Part shown: in pieces, positions 1 through 5,415 of the stretch
How the letters are laid out: the number at the start of each line of letters is the position of its first letter
Position numbering within the stretch: position 1 is the stretch's first letter
NCBI GenBank assembly: GCA_905371275.1
Contig: CAJPLH010000137.1
Coordinates: 1-5,415, forward strand
Origin: Prevotellaceae bacterium
GTDB lineage: Bacteria; Bacteroidota; Bacteroidia; Bacteroidales; Bacteroidaceae
Direction: 5' to 3'
Length of the DNA: 5,415 bases
Notes under the pieces: model-generated
Seen by the model: the letters and a program-made list of their open reading frames with translations, nothing else
Database searches by the model: none
Told to the model about the DNA's origin: nothing
Made by a program: the position numbers and the translations under genes

Positions 1-47
1 ACAATCCCCCACAAATCCTTGTTGGTTTGTGGGGGATTGTTTCTTTT
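1..47. terminator. Strong hairpin terminator, probably bidirectional, downstream of rnr
   Basis: Bases 1-15 (ACAATCCCCCACAAA) and 26-40 are perfect reverse complements, giving a 15 bp stem around a 10-base loop. The plus strand continues with TTCTTTT, so the hairpin has the form of an intrinsic terminator for a gene entering from the left of the window. It also lies about 31 bases beyond the rnr stop codon on the minus strand, so it probably ends that transcript too. The T-run needed in that direction would fall outside the window and cannot be checked. Confidence 0.8.
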
Positions 48-70
48 GTTAGACCAGACAAGCGAGGTGC

Positions 71-2473
71 TTATTTGCGCTTCTTAGACTTCTTTGCCTT
101 CTTCGCAGCCTTCTTGCCTTTGCCAGATGCCGAAGCTGACTTACCAGAAGATTTTGCGCGCTTGTTCGCCTTCTTCTTACCAAAGCGTTCGGGAGTGAGT
201 CCACGTTGCGACTGCAACACACTTCGCGCAGCACTCGACAGACTGTCGAAAGTCATCAAACTGTCTTCTTCGATAATCGAAAAATCTAGCTGACGACGTT
301 CCATATTGGCGCGCTCCACACGGAAACGCACTTTGTCACCGAGATTGTAGACTCTTCGGGTGCGACGACCCACCAAACGATAGTTATCTTCGTCAAATTC
401 GTAGTAGTCGCTAGACAAATCGCGCATCGGCACCATACCTTCGCACTTCGAAAGCACGTCTTCCACGTAGATACCAAACTCCGTGACACCAGAGATGACA
501 CCATCAAACTCCTGACCGATGCGATCAGCCATAAACTCTGTTTGCTTGTATTTGATGCTCGCGCGCTCCGCGGTTGAAGCTATCAATTCTCGCTCAGAAC
601 AATGCTCACAGAGTTCCTCATATTTCTTTGCACTCACAGAGCGACCTCCTTCTGCATATTTAGCCAACAGACGATGCACCATCAAGTCGGGATAACGGCG
701 AATGGGAGAGGTGAAATGCGTGTAATAGCGGAACATCAGACCATAGTGACCTATGTTGTGCACCGAATAGCGCGCTTTCATCATCGCACGAAGCGCCACC
801 ATCTCCACCACGTGTTCCTCTTTCTTGCCTTTCACGTCAGCAAGCAAGTTGTTGAGGCTCTTGGAAACGTCTGTTTTTGAACCTTCGGTGCGCACCTTGT
901 ACCCGAATTTTGCCACAAATCCGCGAAGTTTTTCCATCTTCTCGGCATCTGGCACATCGTGGATACGATAAGGCAATACCTTGGGTTGCTTTCCCTTCGG
1001 CACAATCGCCACCTTTTCAGCCACAGTACGGTTTGCCAAGAGCATAAATTCCTCCACCAGTTTGTTGGCGTCCTTCGCAATCTTGACATAAGTGGCTGTG
1101 GGATGTCCTTTTTCATCAATTTCAAAGCGCACCTCGGGACGATCAAAACCAATGGAACCGCCTTTGAAACGCTTAGCGCGCAACTGTTTTGCAAAATAGT
1201 CGAGTTGCAATATCTCTGCCGCCCATTCTCCCTGTGGATTTTCCTTCGATCCGTCTACTTCGGGATGTTCGCCAGGAAGTGCCAAATCATCGGGAGAAGC
1301 CTGTCCGTTGCGCTCAATGATGGTTTGCGCCTCTTCGTAGGTGAAACGGCGGTCGCTGCAAATCACGGTTTTAGCAATATCTGCGCGCAACACTTCCGCT
1401 TCGTTGTTCATCTCGAAAATCACTGAATAAGCCAGTTTCTCTTCGTTAGGACGCAGCGAACAAATGAAATTGCACAAACGTTCGGGGAGCATCGGTATGG
1501 TGCGGTCCACCAAATAGACACTCGTAGCACGACTCAAAGCCTCTTGGTCTATCACGCCATCTTCGAGCACATAGTGACTCACGTCGGCAATGTGCACTCC
1601 CACTTGCCACACATCGTCTGAAAGACGGCGAATGGAGAGTGCATCGTCAAAGTCTTTCGCATCGCGCGGGTCGATGGTGAAAGTAGGAATTTCACGAAAA
1701 TCTTCACGTTTAGCGATTTCTTCTTCCGTAATGCCTGGATGGAGTTTATCGGCAGCACGTTCCACATTTTCGGGATAGGTGTAGGGGAGTCCATATTCCG
1801 CCAAAATAGCGTGCATCTCCGTGTCGTTTTCTCCTTCTTGTCCCAAGACGTCCACAACTTCTCCGCGCGGACTCTTGGTGTCATCCGGCCAATCCACGAT
1901 TTTCACAATCGCTTTGTCGCCCGTCTTTCCTCCGTGGAGCAAGTCGCCAGGAATGAAGATGTCAGCACCGATTTGTCGTTCAGTGAGCAAGAAACCATAG
2001 CGGTCGTGTTCCACGTGAAGACGTCCCACGAAGGTGTCTTTTGCACGGCGAATGATTTCCACCACTTCTGCCTCTTGCGTGTGACTGCGACGACGCGCCA
2101 CCATCGACACACGTACCACATCACCATCAAGCGCATGATGCGCATTGAGTTCCGTCACGAGGAGTTCTTTTCCGCCATCGTTGGGCACAAACACATTGTG
2201 TCCGTTGCGCTTGCGACGAAAAACCCCTTCAATGAGTTGCGCTGCGCGTTCAGCATGACGATAATTTCCTCTCTGATCGGTGGAAAGAAAATCGTCTAAC
2301 ACGAGTTCTTTGAGCACATCGAGCACAAGCATCTTTGCAGGGTGAGTGAGTGCACCCACCATTCCGAAGATTGTTTTCACCTCGAGCTGCTGACCTTGGC
2401 TATGCTCGAAGAGTACTAGTAGTTTGTTGCGCACCTCTTTCTTGGTGAGGCGCTTAGTCGTCTTTTTTGACAT
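71..2473 (-). CDS. rnr: Ribonuclease R (RNase II/RNB family 3'-5' exoribonuclease)
   Basis: The 800-residue product is a processive, Mg-dependent 3'-5' exoribonuclease that degrades structured RNA in the cytoplasm. Domains in order: a winged-helix region at about 10-75, two cold-shock RNA-binding domains at about 82-145 and 147-210, the RNB catalytic domain at about 255-600, an S1 domain at about 653-735, and a Lys/Ser/Ala-rich basic tail at 763-800. The metal-binding motif IDPRDAKDFDDAL places the four expected aspartates at D268, D274, D276 and D277. The conserved HFTSPIRRYPDLMVHR block is at 585-600. Length and architecture match intact RNase R. A roughly 30-residue acidic, Pro/Gly-rich segment at about 388-417 looks longer than usual. 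The ATG start has no Shine-Dalgarno sequence, as is common in Bacteroidota, and is followed at once by a basic N-terminus typical of the family. It lies 55 bases after murI on the same strand, so co-transcription is likely. Confidence 0.97.
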   Translation of the reverse strand: MSKKTTKRLTKKEVRNKLLVLFEHSQGQQLEVKTIFGMVGALTHPAKMLVLDVLKELVLDDFLSTDQRGNYRHAERAAQLIEGVFRRKRNGHNVFVPNDGGKELLVTELNAHHALDGDVVRVSMVARRRSHTQEAEVVEIIRRAKDTFVGRLHVEHDRYGFLLTERQIGADIFIPGDLLHGGKTGDKAIVKIVDWPDDTKSPRGEVVDVLGQEGENDTEMHAILAEYGLPYTYPENVERAADKLHPGITEEEIAKREDFREIPTFTIDPRDAKDFDDALSIRRLSDDVWQVGVHIADVSHYVLEDGVIDQEALSRATSVYLVDRTIPMLPERLCNFICSLRPNEEKLAYSVIFEMNNEAEVLRADIAKTVICSDRRFTYEEAQTIIERNGQASPDDLALPGEHPEVDGSKENPQGEWAAEILQLDYFAKQLRAKRFKGGSIGFDRPEVRFEIDEKGHPTATYVKIAKDANKLVEEFMLLANRTVAEKVAIVPKGKQPKVLPYRIHDVPDAEKMEKLRGFVAKFGYKVRTEGSKTDVSKSLNNLLADVKGKKEEHVVEMVALRAMMKARYSVHNIGHYGLMFRYYTHFTSPIRRYPDLMVHRLLAKYAEGGRSVSAKKYEELCEHCSERELIASTAERASIKYKQTEFMADRIGQEFDGVISGVTEFGIYVEDVLSKCEGMVPMRDLSSDYYEFDEDNYRLVGRRTRRVYNLGDKVRFRVERANMERRQLDFSIIEEDSLMTFDSLSSAARSVLQSQRGLTPERFGKKKANKRAKSSGKSASASGKGKKAAKKAKKSKKRK

Positions 2474-2528
2474 AATGTAAGACGTTAAATGTTATAGATC
2501 TGTGCTAGTGCCTGGAGAAAAGGCGCAT
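2474..2528 (-). repeat. murI-rnr spacer with degenerate 7-base repeats before the rnr start
   Basis: On the plus strand, GTAAGAC (2477-2483), GTTAAAT (2484-2490) and GTTATAG (2491-2497) are three consecutive heptads resembling the GTTAGAC/GTTAGAG units upstream of murI. The array ends 3 bases from the rnr ATG. A CTAG word follows at 2505-2508. No Shine-Dalgarno sequence, promoter box or terminator is evident, which fits an intra-operon spacer. The copies are diverged, so relationship to the murI array is an inference. Confidence 0.5.
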
Positions 2529-3341
2529 TTATAGGGTGATTTGTTCCACCTTCACGTCTGTATCGGGCATAAAGATAGTGGCACTCTCGCGAAACTTTTT
2601 GGGCTCTTCTGTAGTGAGAAATTCCACCTTACCATTTTTCGCCAAACGCGTTTCCATTTCGGGATGACGCTGCAAATAGTCGCACAGTGAATGCGCCACA
2701 TAGTCGCCTTGTGGCACAACGGTGATGCCTCGCGGCACATGGCGCAGAATGGCAGGAAGCAGGAGAGGGTAGTGCGTGCAACCCAGCACCAAAGTGTCGA
2801 TATCGGGGTCGATGCGCAATATCTCTTCGATGCGTTTCTTCACGAAATAGTCGGCTCCGGGACTGTCAAATTCCCCATACTCCACCAGCGGCACCCACAT
2901 CGGACAAGCCAAACCAGTGACGGTGACGTCGGGGAAGAATTTTTCTATCTCCAAATCATAACTTCTAGAACGAATGGTTCCTTGTGTCGCCATGATCCCC
3001 ACATGACGCGAGTGGGTGATGTCGCCCAAAGCCTCCACCGTGGGACGAATGACCCCCAACACGCGTTTGTCGGGAGCGAGCGTGGGGAGGTCGTTTTGCT
3101 GAATGGAGCGTAATGCCTTTGCAGAAGCGGTGTTGCACGCCAGAATCACGAGTTCGCAACCGCGATTGAAGAGTTCGCGCACAGCTTCTAAAGTGTAGCG
3201 ATAGACCACATCGAACGAGCGCGAGCCATAGGGGGCACGTGCATTGTCGCCCAAATAGAGATAATCATATTGGGGCAAAAGTTGGCGCACTTGTCGCAAT
3301 ATCGACAATCCACCATATCCTGAGTCGAAAACACCAATCAC
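2529..3341 (-). CDS. murI: Glutamate racemase MurI
   Basis: The 270-residue cytoplasmic enzyme interconverts L- and D-glutamate without cofactor, supplying D-Glu for peptidoglycan precursors. The N-terminal motif IGVFDSGYGGLS contains D6 and S7. GDNARAPYG at 31-39 follows. The two catalytic cysteines are C69 in ACNTASA and C188 in GCTHYP, with H190 beside the latter. All hallmark residues are present and the length is normal. The start is GTG at 3341-3339: in the same frame upstream there is no ATG before a TAA stop at 3360-3362, and the family motif begins right after the start. The N-terminus is therefore a few residues shorter than in many relatives. The initiation region is pyrimidine-rich repeat DNA with no Shine-Dalgarno sequence. 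The gene lies 100 bases after ompH and 55 bases before rnr, all on the minus strand, consistent with one operon. Confidence 0.97.
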   Translation of the reverse strand: MIGVFDSGYGGLSILRQVRQLLPQYDYLYLGDNARAPYGSRSFDVVYRYTLEAVRELFNRGCELVILACNTASAKALRSIQQNDLPTLAPDKRVLGVIRPTVEALGDITHSRHVGIMATQGTIRSRSYDLEIEKFFPDVTVTGLACPMWVPLVEYGEFDSPGADYFVKKRIEEILRIDPDIDTLVLGCTHYPLLLPAILRHVPRGITVVPQGDYVAHSLCDYLQRHPEMETRLAKNGKVEFLTTEEPKKFRESATIFMPDTDVKVEQITL

Positions 3342-3344
3342 GAG

Positions 3345-3386
3345 GTTAGACGTTAGAGGTTAGACGTTAGAGATTAGAGATTCTAG
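3345..3386 (-). repeat. 7-base tandem repeat array abutting the murI start codon
   Basis: Read on the plus strand, the heptads are GTTAGAC (3345), GTTAGAG (3352), GTTAGAC (3359), GTTAGAG (3366), ATTAGAG (3373) and ATTCTAG (3380). The first four form a perfect 14-base tandem duplication (3345-3358 and 3359-3372). In mRNA sense the unit is roughly NTCTAAC, and the last unit ends 3 bases before the murI GTG. It lies in the 5' untranslated segment of murI within the likely operon. Function is unknown. Confidence 0.85.
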
Positions 3387-3438
3387 TTTTTCTAGAGGCT
3401 CTAGTTCTTCTAGAGCTTCTAGCCCTTCTAGTTTCTAG
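3383..3438 (-). repeat. 9-base-period CTAG repeat array between ompH and murI
   Basis: CTAG occurs at 3383, 3392, 3401, 3410, 3419 and 3428, exactly 9 bases apart, and once more at 3435. In mRNA sense the unit is CTAGAANNN (for example CTAGAAGGG, CTAGAAGCT, CTAGAAGAA). The array starts within a few bases of the ompH stop codon and runs directly into the 7-base array. Bases 3392-3404 and 3410-3422 are near-perfect inverted repeats around a 5-base spacer, so a hairpin is possible. There is no T-run that would make it an obvious terminator. Confidence 0.85.
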
Positions 3439-3441
3439 CTC

Positions 3442-3984
3442 CTATTTCAATTTCTCCTTCACAAAGGCAGTGGCATCTTCGCAGAGCGCAGGATTGAGAT
3501 AAGGCAGCGCCTTGACATCTTCATCGAAGATAAAATCATATTTGTGCTCAGCACCCACCACGCGAATGGCAGCATCCACCTTATCCTCGATGGGTTGCAT
3601 CAATTCAAGTTCAGCCTTTCGAAGCAACTCCTCCGCTTGTTTGCGAAAAGCAAGACCACGCTCCATTGCCGTTTGCAAATCACCTTGACGCTTCAACAAG
3701 ATTGCCTCAGGGAGATTGCGCTGAATCTGGAGATATTCCGAAAACTGACGACGAAAGGACTCTTCGTTGTAGCGGGCTTCGCCTTCATATTTTGCACGAA
3801 GACTATCGAGTTGTGTGCGCGCCATTTTGAGTTCTGGCAACTGCGCCAAAATAGCAGCACGACTGATGCGACCATAACGTGCAGCACTAGCCACATTTGC
3901 CTGTTGAACCACAGCATTTTGTGCCACCGTTGGGAGAGCCACCACAGCAAAAACAAAGAGAAGAAAAGAGAAAATACGATTCAT
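3442..3984 (-). CDS. skp: OmpH/Skp-family periplasmic chaperone
   Basis: The 180-residue protein has a signal peptide: positive MNR, a hydrophobic stretch at about 4-18, and a likely cleavage near residues 21-22 after TVA or TVAQ. The mature part resembles Skp/OmpH, a periplasmic holdase that carries unfolded outer-membrane proteins toward the BAM complex. Visible signs are the N-terminal strand YGRISRAAILAQLPELK at 37-53, a charged, Gln/Glu/Lys-rich helical region at about 50-135 that suits the coiled-coil arms, and a C-terminal core ending with YDFIFDED and PYLNPALCEDAT. The length is typical. The ATG at 3984-3982 is preceded by A-rich sequence without a Shine-Dalgarno motif. In Bacteroidales, ompH genes commonly sit between bamA and murI; here murI follows, but the upstream neighbour is a divergent, unrelated gene. 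Family assignment is firm; the exact client role is inferred. Confidence 0.88.
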   Translation of the reverse strand: MNRIFSFLLFVFAVVALPTVAQNAVVQQANVASAARYGRISRAAILAQLPELKMARTQLDSLRAKYEGEARYNEESFRRQFSEYLQIQRNLPEAILLKRQGDLQTAMERGLAFRKQAEELLRKAELELMQPIEDKVDAAIRVVGAEHKYDFIFDEDVKALPYLNPALCEDATAFVKEKLK

Positions 3985-4012
3985 GAGCTGTTTGTTTTGT
4001 TTACCTTATACT

Positions 4013-4047
4013 GCAAAGGTACTTTATTTTGCTAATGCGCGCACGAA
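4013..4047 (-). promoter_or_regulatory. Bacteroidota-type promoter for ompH-murI-rnr
   Basis: On the minus strand, TACCTTTGC (plus coordinates 4013-4021) matches the Bacteroidota -7 consensus TAnnTTTG exactly. A weaker -33-like TTTTCG lies about 22 bases upstream (around 4044-4049). The predicted transcript would start near 4006, leaving a leader of roughly 20 bases before the ompH ATG. The -7 box is convincing; the -33 box is only approximate. Confidence 0.65.
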
Positions 4048-4061
4048 AATCCAGGTAAAAC

Positions 4062-4092
4062 TTGTGAGAAGCCACTCAATTTTGTACTTTTG
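4062..4092 (+). promoter_or_regulatory. Bacteroidota-type promoter for the DUF417-cupin unit
   Basis: TACTTTTG at 4085-4092 matches TAnnTTTG, and TTG at 4062-4064 lies 20 bases upstream, as expected for a -33 box. Transcription would start near 4099, leaving a leader of about 108 bases. The two divergent promoters face away from each other, with their -33 boxes separated by only about a dozen bases, so a regulator binding between them could affect both. Confidence 0.65.
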
Positions 4093-4098
4093 TATCGT

Positions 4099-4121
4099 GT
4101 TCGCAGCAATTTCACTGCAAC
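4099..4121 (+). other. Small hairpin at the predicted 5' end of the DUF417 leader
   Basis: GTT-C-GCAG (4099-4106) can pair with CTGC-AAC (4115-4121) around an 8-base loop, with one bulged C: seven pairs in total. It would lie at the very 5' end of the predicted mRNA, where such stems can protect transcripts. The rest of the leader (4122-4206) is A/T/C-rich with no riboswitch or attenuator that I recognise. Confidence 0.3.
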
Positions 4122-4206
4122 CCTCTCAGTTCAGCTTTCATCAAGACACGAAAGATTCTACTGAAAACCCTAATTATTTACTTTACTAACTCCACTATTT
4201 TCTACT

Positions 4207-4869
4207 ATGGCTACTATCAACGCCTTATTTGAATTCGCATCGCGTATTCTTCTTTCACTCGAACGTCATTTCTACACTTATCTTCGCATTGCCATCTTCG
4301 TTGTTATGGCTTGGATTGGCGGTCTCAAAGTGTGTCAGTATGAAGCAGACGGCATCGTGCCCTTCGTTTCCAACAGTCCCTTTATGAGCTTCCTCTACAA
4401 CAATTCTTCTAAGACTGCCATCAACCCTAAAAACGGCAAGGAAGTCAAAGAATACACTCTCCACAAGAACAAAGAAGGTGAAGTGATCGTGGAAAACATC
4501 AAATGGCACCAAGAAAATGGCACATATGCTTTCTCTATCGGTCTTGGGTTGATGATTTGCACCATCGGTACCCTCGTACTCCTCGGCATCTGGTTGCCAC
4601 GCGTGGGTATGCTCGGCGGATTGCTCACCTTCGGCATGAGCATCGTCACCCTCTCGTTCCTCATCACCACCCCCGAATGCTGGGTGCCTAACCTTGTCGA
4701 TGGCAACACCTATGCTCACGAAGGTCTTCCCTATTTCGTAGGTAGCCACGGCTTCCCCATGCTTTCTGGTGCTGGTCGCCTTGTCATCAAAGACATCATC
4801 ATGAGCGCAGGCGGTCTTCTCGTTGCTGCTGAAGCTGCACGTAGATTCATGGCTACGCTCCGCAAATAA
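4207..4869 (+). CDS. DUF417 (YkgB/RclC-like) inner-membrane protein
   Basis: The 220-residue protein has about four hydrophobic segments, at roughly 25-43, 108-129, 134-154 and 192-208. It carries family signatures of DUF417: KVCQYEADGIVPFVSNSPFM at 41-60, a TTPE motif at 154-157 following the third helix, and LSGAGRLVIKDIIM at 186-199. The E. coli relative RclC belongs to the reactive-chlorine resistance system; the biochemical activity of the family is not established. A hydrophilic, Lys/Glu-rich loop at about 68-106, between the first and second helices, seems to make this protein somewhat longer than RclC. The ATG at 4207 has an A/T-rich upstream region (ACTATTTTCTACT) without a Shine-Dalgarno sequence. 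It is followed after 32 bases by a cupin gene, suggesting co-expression. A link to oxidant stress is an inference from family membership, since no rclA or rclR homologue is in the window. Confidence 0.88.
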   Translation: MATINALFEFASRILLSLERHFYTYLRIAIFVVMAWIGGLKVCQYEADGIVPFVSNSPFMSFLYNNSSKTAINPKNGKEVKEYTLHKNKEGEVIVENIKWHQENGTYAFSIGLGLMICTIGTLVLLGIWLPRVGMLGGLLTFGMSIVTLSFLITTPECWVPNLVDGNTYAHEGLPYFVGSHGFPMLSGAGRLVIKDIIMSAGGLLVAAEAARRFMATLRK

Positions 4870-4901
4870 ACACAATGCAACAACTCAACAAAAACTGACT
4901 T

Positions 4902-5225
4902 ATGAACTCTTTTGAAAAAGGCGTAGTGTTCGCTCCCTCCACCGTGGTGGACTATTCCGCAGGAAGCGTGGTTTCTCGTGAAATCCTTCGCAACAACGCA
5001 GGCACACTTACTCTCTTTGCCTTCGACGCTGGTCAAGGTCTTTCTGAACACACAGCTCCTTTCGATGCCACTGTCACCATTCTCGATGGAGAAGCCGAAA
5101 TCACTATCGGCGGAGTGGTGCACCATCCCAAAGCCGGTGAAATGCTCATCATGCCTGCTGGAGTGCCTCACGCACTGCAAGCGGTGCAGCGTTTCAAGAT
5201 GCTCCTCACGATGATTCGTGGCTAA
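4902..5225 (+). CDS. Small single-domain cupin protein
   Basis: The 107-residue protein is a compact cupin_2-type beta-barrel, probably cytoplasmic since no signal peptide is seen. Cupin motif 1 appears as GQGLSEHTAPFDATVTILDG at 44-63. Only the first histidine (H50) of the usual HxH...E set is present; the second is Ala52 and the glutamate position is Ala or Thr. Motif 2 is MPAGVPHAL at 84-92 with P85, G87 and H90. The SEHTAPFDA variant recurs in a clade of small cupins as I recall it, so this is probably family-typical rather than decay. Metal binding, if any, would use a reduced ligand set. No substrate can be assigned. The ATG at 4902 follows the DUF417 stop by 32 bases with an A-rich spacer, and a terminator follows the stop codon, so the two genes likely form one transcript and may share a stress-related role. 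Confidence 0.88.
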   Translation: MNSFEKGVVFAPSTVVDYSAGSVVSREILRNNAGTLTLFAFDAGQGLSEHTAPFDATVTILDGEAEITIGGVVHHPKAGEMLIMPAGVPHALQAVQRFKMLLTMIRG

Positions 5226-5267
5226 GACAATAGAGCTTTCTCTCGAAAATTGCTTTTTCTTTATACG

Positions 5268-5304
5268 ATGCCCCATCAGCGCAAGTCGTTGATGGGGTAT
5301 TTTT
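5268..5304 (+). terminator. Intrinsic terminator after the cupin gene
   Basis: ATGCCCCATCAGCG (5268-5281) pairs with CGTTGATGGGGTAT (5287-5300), 14 pairs including two G-U wobbles, around a 5-base loop (CAAGT). TTTTA follows immediately. It lies about 42 bases beyond the cupin stop codon and clearly closes the plus-strand unit. Confidence 0.9.
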
Positions 5305-5350
5305 ATGCGCAATCACACGCTATCAACCGCCAAGACTTACCACGATTGCA

Positions 5351-5375
5351 CAACCCTCTAATACTATATGGGTTG
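5351..5375. repeat. Short inverted repeat in the terminal gene-free stretch
   Basis: CAACCC (5351-5356) and GGGTTG (5370-5375) form 6-base arms around a 13-base A/T-rich centre. It may be an operator-like site for a gene beyond the window, or chance. The surrounding segment 5305-5415 has no open reading frame, RNA gene or clear promoter box that I can support. Confidence 0.3.
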
Positions 5376-5415
5376 AAACAGGGGAAAAGAGTGAAAAATC
5401 CGCGAAAAACTGCAC

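Noticed and set aside
1739..2299. Plus-strand 186-codon open frame opposite rnr
   Set aside because: It lies entirely antisense to a fully conserved rnr coding region, its translation is His/Phe/Arg-rich with no recognisable domain, and no promoter box precedes it.
3392..3422. Hairpin between ompH and murI as an intrinsic terminator
   Set aside because: The arms pair almost perfectly, but in transcript sense no U-run follows, and the pairing is a by-product of the palindromic CTAG repeats.
3345..3438. CRISPR-like array
   Set aside because: Units are only 7-9 bases with no unique spacers of 25-40 bases and no cas genes nearby.
4255..4875. Minus-strand 206-codon open frame opposite the DUF417 gene
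   Set aside because: The opposite strand encodes a clear family member over the same span; the antisense translation has no recognisable motif and looks like a codon-bias shadow.
4875..4898. Seven-codon ATG...TGA mini-frame just before the cupin, in frame with it
   Set aside because: Short and without supporting signals; the TGA cuts it off before the cupin ATG. It could be a leader peptide but nothing beyond position supports that.
4731..5312. Minus-strand 193-codon open frame spanning the cupin and terminator
   Set aside because: It runs through the plus-strand terminator and the cupin gene, and its product is compositionally odd (His/Arg/Ser-rich) with no known domain.

Overview
This 5.4 kb window looks like chromosomal DNA from a Bacteroidales bacterium, plausibly Prevotellaceae. 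The evidence is the protein types (a Bacteroidales-style OmpH/Skp followed by MurI), promoter boxes of the Bacteroidota form TAnnTTTG, and start codons without Shine-Dalgarno sequences. The genus assignment is an inference from general familiarity, not from a search.

Left block (minus strand, about 4021 down to 1): a promoter at about 4013-4047 drives a likely operon of three genes. They are a periplasmic OmpH/Skp-like chaperone (3442-3984), glutamate racemase murI (2529-3341, GTG start) and ribonuclease R rnr (71-2473). A strong hairpin at 1-40 follows rnr. The genes join envelope protein folding and peptidoglycan precursor supply to RNA turnover. OmpH next to MurI is a familiar Bacteroidales pairing, but here no bamA lies upstream of ompH.

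Right block (plus strand, about 4062 to 5305): a back-to-back promoter at about 4062-4092 drives a four-helix DUF417/RclC-like inner-membrane protein (4207-4869) and, 32 bases later, a small single-domain cupin (4902-5225). A clear intrinsic terminator at 5268-5304 closes this two-gene unit. The last 110 bases hold no recognisable gene.

The most unusual material is in the gaps of the left operon. The 100-base ompH-murI gap is almost entirely short repeats: six CTAG words spaced exactly 9 bases apart (plus a seventh), which change into a 7-base-period GTTAGAN array ending 3 bases from the murI start codon. A decayed version of the same 7-base array sits in the murI-rnr gap, also ending exactly 3 bases from the rnr start codon. 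I do not recognise these repeats as a described element. Apart from them the coding content is conventional housekeeping and stress-type genes; I see no CRISPR array, transposase, phage gene, tRNA or rRNA.
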